Below are positions 23,813 through 64,000 of a stretch of DNA of 64,000 bases, one piece after another. The position numbers and the translations under genes were made by a program. The stretch lies in NCBI RefSeq assembly GCF_003945595.2, contig NW_024104286.1:372001-436000 (forward strand), in the 5' to 3' direction. Under the pieces are notes generated by a model. The model worked only from the letters and a program-made list of their open reading frames with translations, was not told the origin of the DNA and did not search any database. Each line of letters opens with the position of its first letter. Position 1 is the first letter of the stretch. The stretch is from Pipra filicauda. Its lineage: Eukaryota > Chordata > Aves > Passeriformes > Pipridae.

Positions 23813-26800
23813 TCATTCCTCCTACTGTAGTACCAGACAACCTGTCCCAAGTGCAGAGGGCCAGCGTCTTGGTTTTACGATGCCAAATGGTCAGTAAGTG
23901 GATCAGCTGGAGCGACTTACGCACTGCGCCTGGCAAGAGCCAGCATGGAGCAGAAGATTTAAGGAGCAAGAGAGGGCAGGCTTAATCCCCTGCTCTTCCA
24001 GCAATTCCCTGTTGCTGGCAGTCTCACACTGGGCCCTTCACTGCATTTAACTGGTGGCTAAAGCATTCTCCAAAACAATTTCTGGATTTGCTGTGACACA
24101 CAAGATGGATCTGCTAAAATATGCTTTTTCTGCCTTGCGTTATTATGTGCCTTTGAAGGATAATGCTTTGTGAGCCAGTTCTCTTAAAAGCTGCTTACAA
24201 ATATGTACAAACACTTTGCACATTATTCACAGAATGATTTCATTGATATCAGCAGTAAAACTGCTGATTGAACTATATATTTCAAGTATATATAAAATTA
24301 ATTTATCTCTAAATACACAGGTTAACTATGTATTTTCACCTAATACAACCAGAACTCATCTCCTTCCATGAGTCTGCATTTTCCTTCTCAAGGAAGTGAA
24401 CAAAGACATTTTGCTTTTAGAGCTTTGATACTGAAGAATCTTAAAAATAGTGCAATTTCTATTACAGGTTTTCACAAAGCACTCCCAGACTAGTACCCTC
24501 ACACTCGAGGAAGAGCATAGAGGGTAGGTTTGGCATGCATTCCACTGTCCTGCAGCCCTGTTCCCCCTTCCATTTAAGACCACCTGGTACACTTGCCCCA
24601 ATGTAGGAGACAGCAAGCCATGCTACTCAAAGCCATATGTATGAGATCAGAAACATTTTCTCTTGTAAATAAATTTATATCTTCAGCTGGCAGACTGACT
24701 GCTATATGGGAGCTCTGGTCCATATCCCTGCAAGTTTATCTCCCTTAAATGACTACTTTACTGTAGATTACCTCACTCTCTCATGCTCCCACCATTGCAG
24801 CTTGTGACTGCTCAGCAAATGTGTGTGTGTGAACTCCTTGAATGTGGTTGGTGACCATGGCTGTGTCATGGTGTAGCTTTCCAGGATGAGAAAGCTTTGC
24901 AGTGCAGGGGTAGCCATTTCACCAAGGTTGACATGTTCCTGAGGACATCTTTGTGACTTCGGGGCAGGGACTGTAAACACTGACACTGCAGTCTAGAGCC
25001 AAAACTATTACGTCTGACTGCTGACACAGTACTGTTGGTGTCCTTGCCAGGCCCTGTGTTGCATTTCCCATCTTTCAACAGAGGTAAGGATGGAGTGTCT
25101 ATGGTTGAGTCTTGATTAGAATTTTTTTACTGTGACAGCAGGTCTTAGCAGTTCTCTGCCATCAGATCAGATAGAAAAGACGGAGGATAAAGCTGGAGGG
25201 GGAAGAGTCTCAAACCTTCTCCCTTTGCAGCCTCCCAAAAATCTCTGGCCCTTTGCCATCACCTTTTAATAGGACCAAAGAACGTGACAGCACTGGGGTG
25301 CTTCAGTGCTACCACAGCACAGCAACTTTCTCCCTTGTTCACAGCTAGTTTCAGCATCCCCAGGCTATCATGTGCAGCATGAGTACACCCTGGCTCTTGT
25401 GGTTAAGATGCTGTCTAGATCTCCAAGCTGCAAAGGACATTTAGACTGTGTGGGACACCACCAGCTCAAAACCAGCTTGATGAGGGAAGAAGATGCATTA
25501 ATCCAGCACAGGGACTTCAGCTGTGAGCATCGCATGTGATGCACAGATACTGGCCACCAGTAACCACTAGCAAAACTTTCATATGGTCCAAAAAATCCTT
25601 TGTGTGCTTTTCTAGGAAAGAGGAGCATTAAATTACCTGTTCCCTCCACTAAAACCTCAGCCTCTTTCCATCTCCATAAAACTCTGTAATTTTCTTCTGT
25701 AATCAGTACCAAACCCTGCAATTATGATTATTAATTTCCATGGCTGGAGGGAACAAATGTGCATTAATAATACAATTTTATTTTCCACAGACTAAACCTA
25801 CAAATTATGTAGGGTCTTGTCACTTGAGACCGTTCAAATGCTCCACTTCAAGCATGTGTTTAAGTGGCTGCAAAATGAATGCCTAATCAGGCAGGAAAAA
25901 CATCATATTATTGACATTTTTTAATTCTAGATCAAGGTCAGTAGGCTGTTGTATTTTTCCATGTCGCTTGTGCATTCACATATGAATTACATTCAGCAGT
26001 GAGGATGGCCTGACTAAAACTTTACTATCAATTTTGCCTCACAGATTATATAGCCATATTTATGCCTTATGTGGATTTACTGAGAGCTCAGCTATTCCCT
26101 TTTGCCTGGGTGCAGAGCACAAGCCAGTGTCAGAGGCAGCTGGGACAATCTAGCAGCTGAAGTCGCATTCCCACACTCCTAACCCTCCTGTTTTCAAATG
26201 CATAGTAAAAAGATTAGCTGTGCAGATCAGGTTGATGCTATTTAAGCACCAAGAGGCATATGGTTTTGACTGTTAGGCAATTCCAAACACACAAATGTGG
26301 TTTATTTCAATTTTAACACGTGGTTCTTGAGTTGTCATATACAGAATATAAATCCAGAACAATGAACTTTTTAAAACCTTTAAAGCAACTGAAAAGAAGT
26401 TGATAATATCAAATGCTACAGGGAGCTTTGCCTCCTTCTCCTTACCATATTGAGTACCCTGGTAACATGTCTCGTTCTTAAACAGGATGCTTTGCCATTG
26501 TTAAAAAGCTTTCTGTCACTGTTTTCAAAATCTTCCGTTTCAGCCCAAAATCTACTATGCCATGTAAATTCCAAATCCTTACATGCAATTTATCAGCAGG
26601 AAATAGATCAAATAAGTTATTGAAATGGCTTCTGTGTCATCTGCATATTTTAAAGGTCGCTTTGCTACTGATAAGAAGAAAACTGCAGGATTCACTCTCA
26701 CAGAGAGAAGCTAATTGCTCAACATTTCATGTAAGTATACTCAGACTCTTCCAAGCTGTTCATTACCATTTTTACCCTGATTGTAATGGAATTATTTAAC

Positions 26801-28816
26801 ATTTAAAACCATCAGACACACTCAATCACAAAGCTTTGCAGACATCACTGCGTTTAAAACGCTGCTTCTTCAAGTGCAATAGACCAAATAGTGGTGTTCA
26901 TTTTCCATTTTACATCAAGTCAGAAAACCACTATTGCAGCACTTTTTGCATTTCCTAAGTCCATTGCAAACACTTAGATGTCTGTCATATAATATAGCCT
27001 TTGTAATATTGACTTCCCCCCCTTTTTCTGTCCACCACTCACAACCTCGGTGTCAGTTTATATCAATATATTACCTGCTTCTCTCTCTCTCGCCTTTGTT
27101 TGCTGGTTTCTGTAAGCCAAGCCCTGGCATCTGTGAGTCGTATGTTTGACAATAGCGAGCTATTCAATACTTCGTTTACACCACATGAGGGTGTTTCAAG
27201 CCGTGTAGGATGCCAGAGTCAATCTGGAAGTCCTCTCACTTGGAAAGGAACCAAGGGGTGAACAGATATATTATTTCTCAACTGATTAAAACTCTTATGA
27301 GGGCAACCTGATACAGGAGACTGAAAGAAAAGACATGAAACATCACAGGCTAGAAAACAGCTGGAAGAGGAGTTTTAAAGACATAATCGGATGTTCCCTG
27401 AAATCAAATAATCTTAACTGTGGACTTCCCTGAGCTTTGTCTTGTCCTTAAGGAATAATTTAAATTATAATATGAATTTATATTATTTCCACTAAAATCT
27501 CCTTAGGCGGGATTAAGTAATCATTATCCCCTGCAGAGCTTTTTAGGAGCTTTCCATTGGATTATTGCTCAAAGTTAATTGCCAAGTCAGGGAGAATTAC
27601 TTGCAAACATAAACAATAAATTAAAACAAAATTTCTCCTTTGTATACTGTTTATTCTGGAGTTAAAGTGTGCACAGTTCTTTCTAATGTTTGCCGGCTCT
27701 GATAAGTGATGGCTTTAAATCCAGCAAAGGCTACACAAGGTAACTAATACCCTGTGTGGGTTAACAGGTATAATTTCTGTGCACAGCTCTGTAAAACAAA
27801 CCCATACATTAAAACAAACCCATAGGTTTTCAGCAGCTTTCAACACAGTTGCAATAAGGGAAACATCTCTCTAAAAGAGAAAACTCTGTGGGTCCTTATT
27901 AAGGTGGGCTGTTTCCCCAGGAAATCCCAGATGGCAAAGCCTATTATCAGCAATTGCTATCTAATGAGTCTGGCTCTGGAATGGCCAGGCAACCTGTTCT
28001 CTCCCACAGCCCTGTTCTCTCCCACAGCCTGCTCCCTGGCACTGCCACACCTCCATCTGCATTCCACCGACTGGAACACACCGAGCAAACTATAGGGGTG
28101 CTTCTTAAATAAACAAGCCAAGCTTAATTAATTTCCGGGACCAAAAGGTACCTTGTAAGAGAAGCCATTGCAACGCTGTTTAAAAAGGACGTGTGATTCA
28201 GAGTGAGGCAAAAGGTAATGCAGGAGGCTTAAGGCTTGGAGGGACAGCTGTCAGGTGTGCCAGGAGCAGGGCATCCTCTCACTCACAGCTGCGCCCTCCG
28301 CTGACAGAAAGGTGGAAACCAGGCAGAGGCTGAGGACACCAGCCTGCCCCACGCACCCTATGGGCTTGGGGCTGGCAGCCTTTCCCAGCTCTCTGTCAGC
28401 AGGGCCCAGCACCACCTGGATGCAACCAGCAGGAATACAAACCAGGGAGCACTGGGAAAAGTCACTCACTGCACTGAATTTCCGAGGCCCTGCAAGTGAC
28501 TTCACAAGGCACATTAGTACCTGAAAACAAATCCTGAAAACAATTCCTTGCTTTTGGCCTTTTTTTCCTTCACCCTACAACATTTACCATCTCCTCAGAA
28601 GCAGATGGAAACCACTTTTGCATAAAACCACCTTGCTGCTTAGTTTTCCAGTGTGTTGCTTTTACAGCTGTGTAATGCACGTGTTAAAGACCACATACAG
28701 CAGACCCAGCTAATTTCACAGCATTACATTACATGCTATACATGACCTCTGATTCTGACTCGGGTCTGCTTTACAGATTTCACTTTGTCATGGATTTGCA
28801 TTTAGCAATGTGACAT
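23813..28816. other. Intergenic AT-rich DNA between PLCXD2 and CD96
   Basis: No gene was recognised. The stretch contains an 18-bp tandem duplication (27993-28028) and blocks with closely spaced homeodomain- and SOX/FOX-like motifs, notably about 27505-27640, that look like conserved non-coding DNA. This cannot be proven without alignment. Confidence 0.5.
27505..27640. promoter_or_regulatory. Candidate conserved non-coding element
   Basis: The block is low in simple repeats and has packed TAAT/ATTA motifs, GGATTA/TAATC-type sites, AAGTTAATTG and AACAATAAA. It lies about 4.7 kb upstream of the PLCXD2 start. The motif cluster is what I see; enhancer function is speculation. Confidence 0.25.
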
Positions 28817-29372
28817 TGTGGTTTTGGCTGGGGTAGAGTTCATTCTCTTCATAGTAGCTGGTATGAGGCTGTGTTTTGAATTTAAGATGGAAACGGTGTT
28901 GATAACACAGAGAGATGTTTCAGTGCTTACACAATGTCAAGGCCTTTTCTGCCTCTCACCCCCCCACACCAGTGTGTGGGCTGGGGGGCACAAGAAGCTG
29001 GGAGGGGACACAGTTGGGACAGCTGACCCCAGCTGACCACAGGGATATCCTACACAATACGGTGTCACGTTTGGCATGTAAAACTAGGAAAGAAGAAGGA
29101 AGAGGGGAACATTAAAAGCGACGGTGTTTTGTCTTTTACACATGATGGATTACACATGTCCATTACACAAGATGGATCCTGGCTTTCCTGGAGATGACTG
29201 CCCATGGGAAGTGGTGAATGAATTCCTTGTTTTGATTTGCTTGTGTGCAGCTTTTGCTTTCCCTATTAAACTGTCTTTACCTCAGCCCACAAGTTTTCTC
29301 ACTTTTACTCTCCCAGTTCTCTCCCCATCCCACTGGTTGAAGTGAGTTGACAGCTGGGGTTAAACCACAACA
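28817..29372 (+). mobile_element. Solo LTR of an avian ERVL-type endogenous retrovirus
   Basis: The element starts TGTGGTTTTGGCTGGGGTAG and ends GGGTTAAACCACAACA, a TG..CA LTR of about 556 bp. The termini are imperfect inverted repeats (TGTGGTTT / AAACCACAACA). Flanking pentamers GACAT (28812-28816) and AACAT (29373-29377) look like a 5-bp target-site duplication with one mismatch. An internal ATTAAA (29265-29270) serves as the likely LTR poly(A) signal. No gag, pol or env is nearby, so it is a recombinant solo LTR. Confidence 0.85.
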
Positions 29373-29587
29373 AACATTCAAGACTCTCTTAAAAAATCTT
29401 TTTTATACCACACAGCAAGCTTTGAAAATTTTACTCTTATAGAAAAGCTTTTATCTAACACTCCCATAGCCACCTTCAAGCATCTGGTAACTTGATTTGG
29501 GCCAAATTATTCCAGGGTTGACAGAACCCAAGTCCAAGCGGAATGATTCCAGCCTATATACAGGGGCAGCTGCTGCCAAAAATAATC

Positions 29588-29750
29588 ACAGAGAGTGGTT
29601 TGGGTTGGAAGGGATCCCTAAGTTATCATATAGTTACAACCCCTCTTCTATGGACAGGGACACCTTCCACTAGACCAGGTTGCTCAAAGCCCCATCCAGC
29701 CTGGCCTTGAACATTTCCAGGGATGAGGCAGCCAAGGTTGCTGCAGTCGA
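29588..29750 (-). mobile_element. CR1 LINE 3' fragment, minus orientation
   Basis: It contains GGTTTGGGTTGGAAGGGATC, ACTAGACCAGGTTGCTCAAAG and CCTTGAACATTTCCAGGGAT, all typical of CR1 3' sequence read in reverse. It is followed at once by a T-rich tract. Confidence 0.9.
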
Positions 29751-29756
29751 GTGTTT

Positions 29757-30012
29757 AATTTTTTTTTTCTTTTTGGGGTGTTTTTTTTTTTTTTTTTTGG
29801 GTTGGTTTGGTTTGTTTTTGTTGGTTTTTTTTTTTTGGTTGGTTGGTTTAGGTTTTTTTTTTTTTTTTTTTTTTTTGTTTTTGTTTTTTGTTTTTTGTTT
29901 GTTTTTTTTTTGTTTTTTTTTTTTTTTTTTTTTTGTTTGTTTGTTTTTTGTTTTTGTTTTTTGTTTTGTTTTTAGGGCTTTTTTTGTTTTGTTTTGGTGT
30001 TTTGGTTTCCCC
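29757..30012. repeat. T-rich low-complexity tract
   Basis: About 255 bp of T runs are interspersed with G (GTTTT, GGTTGGTTGG) and end at a C run near 30009. Long phenylalanine-rich frames here are artefacts. Confidence 0.9.
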
Positions 30013-30159
30013 CCCCCCCTCTTTAAAGCAGGGTTTAATTTTGAACATAATCACAATTCTTGAGTAAAATGTATGTTACACGCTTATCCTGGTGCGGAGC
30101 ACCTGGAGTCAAACAGAGATATAAACTATCCTACACCCAATTTAGCTGCAGAAAACCGG

Positions 30160-30600
30160 GACGATAGGGGCTCCTGGGGGTGGGGATTTCCTCTTCCAGG
30201 TCCCACTCTGAGGGCTGCCCGTTCCCCGGTTCCCTCTCTGAAGCCGGCGTCTCCCCCGGGCAGGCAGGGGCCATCCCCGCACCCGGCGGGACGGTTCGGG
30301 ACGGTTCGGGACGGGGCGAACGGGCCCCGCTCCCCCGCGGCCGCGGCGCTGCGGCTCCGCCTGGTGTTCAGCAGCGGGATCGCGGCTGCCGTGCCTCCGG
30401 TGCGTCCCCCGCGCGGGGGGCTCCGTGGAAAACCTCCCGGACAGGCTGGAAGCGCTCCTCAGCCAGGCGGAGTCCCGCGGGGATCGTCACCCTGCTCATC
30501 CCCCGTTTGCGGAGGCAGCGGCAGCAGCATCCTTTCGGAGATGGGCGGGTCGGGGAGCGGCGCCCGCCGCAGGCAGCGGTGGCACCCCTGAGCACTGTTA
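30160..30600. promoter_or_regulatory. Orphan CpG island between the genes
   Basis: About 440 bp are strongly GC- and CpG-rich, with a 10-bp triplicate (CGGGACGGTT type, about 30287-30316), a CCGCGGCCGCGG core and GGGCGG boxes. It is not the start of either recognised gene. Several frames are open by composition only. One plus frame reads VENLPDRLEALLSQAESRGD near 30424-30483, which looks protein-like but has no recognisable homologue. It may mark a promoter of an unannotated transcript. Confidence 0.5.
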
Positions 30601-32452
30601 AGGGGCAGAGGGAACATCTGCGGCCAGAAGCAACCGTGGGGATTAAAATATCCGAGATGAATAAAATTACCTCCTTCGACAGCTATGCTACGGGCAGTCA
30701 TCCTCATCTAAGGGCAGGGAGGAAAGTCCTGGCTCTCCACACTCCTTGGAATATTTTTATCCTTCTGGTTTTTGTTTGTTTGTTTGTTTGTTCATGGTTT
30801 TTTTACAAATTTTTTTTTAAGGACGAAAAGCTGCCTTCTTTTGCAGTGATGGATAGTATGACAAAAGTTAAACTACTTTGCTTCTACTACCCCACACAGA
30901 AAAGAAATGCTCAAGTTAACATTGAGCCTTTCACGCATGCAAGGTCAGTGTAGTTTTGTAGGACAGAAAGTGTTTTTGGTTCAGCACAGATGACAGATTT
31001 AGGACTGCTTGTACTACAAGGTAAATAATACAACGAAAAAGGTCTGTTAGATCATTCTTTCCAGTAAGTAATTAATTTAATCTAAATTCCCGGGAAATAC
31101 AGTGCTCTGAACCCTGACACTCATCGACCAGCATTTAGCAGTAAATAAAGCAATCCCATTCCTAAATCAGAATATCAATTTTGAGCCTGACATGATTGAA
31201 TTGTAGCTGATTTGTATTAATTACAGAAATACCATTGTGGTAGCAATACATTTTCAAACAAGCTTAGAAGGCCTTTTTCTTGGCTGCCTGAAGGTAATGT
31301 AGGACCACACTGCTGCCAAAAGCAGTGCTCCTGCTGCAGATCTGGTGCCTTGCATTAGTGATCACACAGCTGCTGACCTGGCTGAGAACTGTACAGCAGG
31401 AGCTGAGCCAATCCCACCTTCTGCACCATCATTTATCCATTAGCGTCAATGCAAGGAAATATGTAGCCTGGGCAGGACAGGGGGAAGACTGGATCACCTC
31501 TTTCACAGGCTTAAGTCACCTGGGAAACTTCCCCTGAGGTTTTGAAAGATAGCAAATGACAGAAACTCATTAAGACCAAAGGAGAAGAAAATTATTATAT
31601 TCCTTTTTTTTTTTCCTTAATGAATATCAAAAATATAATTCCACAAAAGCAGACTCAAGTGTAAGCATTGTTTCAAAGGCACAGCACTTCTAAAGAGACT
31701 AGAATTTTCCATTATCTTTAGGCTCCTTATTCACTTCAGTCCTTAAGTCTCTGGCCCAAAGGTGGCTTGTGCATGAGCCCAAAGTTGACTGTTTTTTGTG
31801 ACTTCATCAATGACAACTGAGTCTTCTTCACAGACACTTGCACCAGGCCTGCACCATCCCCTTTCATCTCACCAACCCTTCCACGTGATCCACTGTGTGC
31901 AGCCCTGTGCCGAGAGATGCAGATATTTTCTTTCTTCATAAGGTGCTGATTATTTTTTGGTTGGTTTCACAGCGATAGAAAATACTAAGTTGGTCATGTT
32001 AGTCCACAGTTAAAAAAAAACAATTGTAAGAACGACTCGCGTACGTATCAAAAAGCTTGTGTTAAGCCACTGTAACCGTGGTGTCCATACGGCAGAGCTG
32101 TCATCTCTGTACACTCAGCAAAAGAGAAGCTTCAACACTCTTCAGTCAGGCTGGAGGAGTGATGTGTTAATCCGCTCCCATTAAAAAGACAGCAAATTCC
32201 CAGTTGATCACCTAATTCAAATTAAGCACGTGTAATCTCACGGTGGCACTCACAGTGGTGTTAACGTAATGGGTACATAGAGATTGACAGGATGAAGTGT
32301 CCTAAGGAATGCTCAGCTTCCAACGGTAATGTCATGTAGGCACTCTGAATTTTAATGTGGGTCATTAAGACCCAACTCCTGTAGTCACTGTTCTGAAGAC
32401 AGAGCCTTTTAACTGTCGGTTTCTGCAAGCTACACAAGGGGTGTAGGCAATG
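30601..32452. other. Intergenic / CD96 3' flank
   Basis: The stretch has a short (GTTT)n at about 30774-30792 and no recognised exon. Its high-coordinate end is the CD96 3' UTR. A minus-strand ATTAAA at 32351-32356, about 100 nt past the stop, is a possible poly(A) signal. Confidence 0.5.
32351..32356 (-). terminator. Candidate poly(A) signal ATTAAA for CD96
   Basis: The plus strand reads TTTAAT, the common variant hexamer in gene orientation, about 100 nt beyond the CD96 stop codon. Unconfirmed. Confidence 0.3.
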
Positions 32453-60954
<28,502 letters not shown>

Positions 60955-61110
60955 CTTCACTTGATGAAGTTCTGGTAAATATGCATCTCTCTTGGTGCTC
61001 CTGTCAGGGACTCAGAAAAGGAAGTTGAAATGGTCTGCCCCGTGCAGATGTGCAACATAGTCACTTAGCGTGACTTCAAAGAAATGCTTCATTAAATGTG
61101 AAAGCCTCAG
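60955..61110 (-). promoter_or_regulatory. CD96 5' UTR / proximal promoter
   Basis: Sequence directly upstream of the CD96 ATG has no CpG island, as usual for a lymphoid-restricted gene. It has an ETS core in AAAAGGAAGTTGAAA (GGAAGT, 61020-61025). The transcription start is unknown. ETS control fits T/NK expression but is inferred. Confidence 0.4.
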
Positions 61111-64000
61111 TTTCCTGCCAGAGTGATAAAATTAGTACATCTTGTGAAACCTTTAAGTTGAAAACATTGTCTACATTGCAAGCCCACGTTGTGGACCAAT
61201 TTTTTTCTCTCTGTCTTTTCAGATAAATTCAGAATAAGCAGTTTAGTGGTTTACATGCTCTCAAAAACATGTCAAGTGTCTAAGGTTGAATAAATAATTT
61301 CTTTGAGATATGATTTAGGGGTGATTATGATGGTGCTAGGTCAGTGGTTGGACTTGATCTTGAAGGTCTCTTCCAATGTTGATGATTCTGTGTTTTCTGC
61401 ATACTACATGGTAGCTGGCATACAAAAAAAAAAAAGCTTTTTTCCCCCAGCTTCATTTTCTTCACGTGTTAGTCCAGAATATCTCACATATATTATTTCT
61501 AGACTCTCTATACTCAGTATCTTTAAAAACCCCAGCAAAATAACAAAACCAATCCCCCTAAGCTATTATAGAGTGAATTTAGAGTTTTCTACATTCACAT
61601 TTTTTTTCCTTTTTGTTCCTGAGAAGCCCATTAATTATTTCCTGCAAGATGAAGAATTACAGCATCACACACAGCAACATCCCTTGGTGTGGTTAACCCC
61701 TGCACCGTCCTTCAGCTGTCAGCTTTGGTAATGGCAGCACCCTCAGGCAGAAGAGCATGGTTCCTGCCTGTCCTGTCACCTGTCTTTATTGCAGGTCACC
61801 TGTACATCCTTCTGAGCTGTCCTCAAAGCACGCTGCATTTCCATGAGCTAGGCACACACCTGCCAGCAAAGCACCTCATTGCAGGCAAGTCTTATGCAAA
61901 CTGGATCTGCTGCTGGCAGCTTTTCAGAAAGAAAGAGGTTTGAGTTCCTGCCTATCGTACTGCTTTCCCCAAAACCAAAAAGAGAAGGGCAGAACACCTC
62001 ATATACACAGTGTAGACATACAGTACTTGCTGGCTCCTCCCGAGGTGGGATGGGTGTTCGGCAGGATAGCCAGGAAGGAGGCTTGTTGCCCCTGATAGCT
62101 CCATTCTTGGGGGCCCAAGGACAACCCACTCTTGGGATTTTGGGAGAGAAACAATTACAGTCCATCCACCAGGGCAGAGAAGACAAGTGTCACAGTCCCT
62201 TAAACAGGCTATTCTCTCTACAAGCAGTGCCCTCTCTTGGGTCCATCCCTAAGTCATCTGGGTCCTGACATGTCTTTTCCTGACTGTCAACATTTGCTCA
62301 CTATGGAGCTCCCAATTGCTCCAGGATGCAAACTACAAAGTGAAAAAGAAAGTCCTCACTAGTCATTTCCCTATTCTGTGCACTACCAGATGTAAACAGC
62401 ATCAATACCACTTCCCTAATTTGTGCACACACAACGTTTTGGTTGCATGTTCAGGTGGGATAAGGCTGGAAGGGTTTATCCTTCCAGCTCCAGCTGGAAC
62501 AGATAATAGTGCTGGAGAGGCTGCAGTCAGGGCTCCACACTTCTTGGAGGATAAATGCTTCTGCACAGTTTCTTGTTTTGCTTTCTCTACCTGAGAAAAT
62601 GCACTAAAAGCAATTGTAGGAAATGCACTGGGTGCCCTGGTTACTGCTAAAGGAATTGTCCCCGGGGAGGAAATCTCTGCTTGTCATTCAGAAACCTGAG
62701 AAAGACCTGTCCCAGAGGATTAACAAGTCCTGAAGTTGAGGGTGAACTGAATAGTCAAGCCATTGCAATTGACAGCCACAGAAGGGAGTAAAAATATTAA
62801 AGAGATATGTTCTGGTTTCCAGTTCAGAGCAGAGACCACAAAGAACCCAGAGATTTCCTGCAGATACTGGAGTCCAAGAAAACTGGACTTTAATCTAAAT
62901 TTTGGGCTTTCATTCATGATTGGAGTTACCTTTACTTCTCCTGATGATCAGGTCATGTAAGCTTTGTACCATGAGAGAATATATTTTGTGTAACACAAAG
63001 AAAAACAGTCTTAAATGAGCCTTTTTATTGATCTGAAATATGCATCCCAATTTGACAAGACAGCGCAAGTGCTGTGTGGCATATTCAATAGCCACAGAAA
63101 TCCCTGAGCAGCTTTTTCAAGTTACTATATCCCTGTATGTTGCCCTTGGAATTTGTTCACCCCCTAAAATAATATTCTAAAAATATACTGCTGCCACGTT
63201 ACATTGTGTTGGCTGAATGCAGCCACCCAGCGCCGTTGCTGTGCTTGGTGATGAAAGGCAGACAAGAAAGAAATCTCTCAGCTCGATGGATTTTTGTTCA
63301 GTTCAGAGCTGAGTTTTGCCCCAATTCCTACCTTAAGCCCAGATTCTGAAATAGGCATTCACCCTGCTGCTGACATTCATGTGCATGAAGAGCTAAGCCC
63401 TGCCTCTGCCTATGACATCAAAAACCACTTCTGAGACACACCACTTAGCCTGCTGGCAGGGAGACATCTCTTCCCTGGAGCAAGACTTGAGGTCCTGCTC
63501 ACAGCAGGGCAAATTATTATAAGAGCTTCTTCCCCCACTACCACTTTCCTGAAAAGTTACTCACAGGCAGCTTTGTAGGTGCCACAGCTGGATGTCACAC
63601 ACCAGGTTATGGATGGCAGGGATGAGAGGTGGTACTGAAATATGCCCAGGGACAGCAGACTTTGTTGGTACTTGGAAGAAGCATATCTCTGTATTTGGCT
63701 TTTCCTTGGTGGGGCAGCGACAGGGATGAGTGTCTCAGCATTGGGATGTGCAGATTTTTCCCGCTGTTCAAGAGAAACTCAGAAATCACTGCGAGGCTGG
63801 GAGGTTTTAGAGGAAAAGAAGCTGTGCCCAAGCAAGTGACATACCTTGTCAGTGGATATGTGAACCACAGCATTTTCTTTTGGGCTGGACAAGCCTGGAT
63901 GTTAGTCTCCTGTATCCCAGGCAGTGGCAGGAACCGATGGGCTCTGAGTATCACCCAGGATGGGTCCCCAGCAGTGCATTGCAGCACGGGGCTCTCCCCG
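61111..64000. other. Upstream flank of CD96
   Basis: No gene was recognised. A CR1 tail lies at 61312-61394 and a 9-bp-stem hairpin at 62465-62488. The rest appears to be single-copy non-coding DNA. Confidence 0.6.
61312..61394 (+). mobile_element. CR1-type 3' tail, plus orientation
   Basis: CAGTGGTTGGACTTGATCTT, GAAGGTCTCTTCCAATG and a final GATTCTGTG are the forward version of the avian CR1 3' end. It is the only CR1 piece in the window on this strand that I noticed. Confidence 0.8.

Noticed and set aside
29680..30063. Phenylalanine-rich plus-strand ORFs
   Set aside because: T-rich low-complexity DNA following a CR1 fragment.
30180..30953. 257-codon plus-strand ORF starting in the orphan CpG island
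   Set aside because: Composition-driven, low-complexity Arg/Pro/Gly-rich first half and a tail translated from AT-rich and GTTT-repeat sequence; no domain or homologue recognised. The CpG island itself is kept as a finding.
62465..62488. 9-bp-stem hairpin upstream of CD96
   Set aside because: Short stem and small loop, expected by chance several times in 64 kb; no supporting context.

Overview
This is vertebrate nuclear DNA, almost certainly from a bird. Evidence: intron-rich genes with GT/AG junctions, many CR1 LINE fragments ending in the avian ATTCTRTG-type tail, an avian ERVL-type solo LTR, CpG islands and long microsatellites. There are no operons or bacterial features. I cannot name the species.

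Two protein-coding genes are visible, both on the minus strand and in the order known from mammals (CD96 upstream, PLCXD2 downstream). PLCXD2 (phosphatidylinositol-specific phospholipase C, X domain containing 2) runs from its start codon at 22858 to its stop at 3754 in four coding exons (315 codons). CD96 (T-cell surface protein tactile) runs from 60954 to 32453 in at least 13 coding exons. It encodes a signal peptide, a V-type Ig domain, two further Ig domains, a Ser/Thr-rich stalk made of small phase-1 exons, a transmembrane helix and a short proline-rich tail. My junctions give a continuous frame of 610 codons plus stop. The 5' edge of the second exon of Ig domain 3 is the one uncertain junction.

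Layout: 1-3753, PLCXD2 3' UTR or flank. 3754-22858, PLCXD2, with a large intron 1 holding a perfect 19-copy 24-bp minisatellite and several CR1 pieces. 22859-23411, its CpG-island promoter (CRE, CCAAT, GC boxes) abutting a GC-rich 44/49-bp minisatellite. 23440-32452, intergenic, with CR1 copies, a solo LTR with probable target-site duplications, a T-rich tract and an orphan CpG island. 32453-60954, CD96, with a roughly 740-bp homopurine tract in one intron. 60955-64000, CD96 promoter and upstream flank, with one CR1 tail.

The two genes have no obvious functional link. CD96 is a T/NK-cell receptor for nectin-family ligands. PLCXD2 is an intracellular phospholipase-like enzyme. I did not find a previously undescribed system. 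The most useful leads are a candidate frame-breaking (poison) exon in CD96 domain 2, loss of the distal tail tyrosine of CD96, the unusual CD96 domain 3 exon, the promoter minisatellite of PLCXD2, and two CpG islands without an assigned gene.
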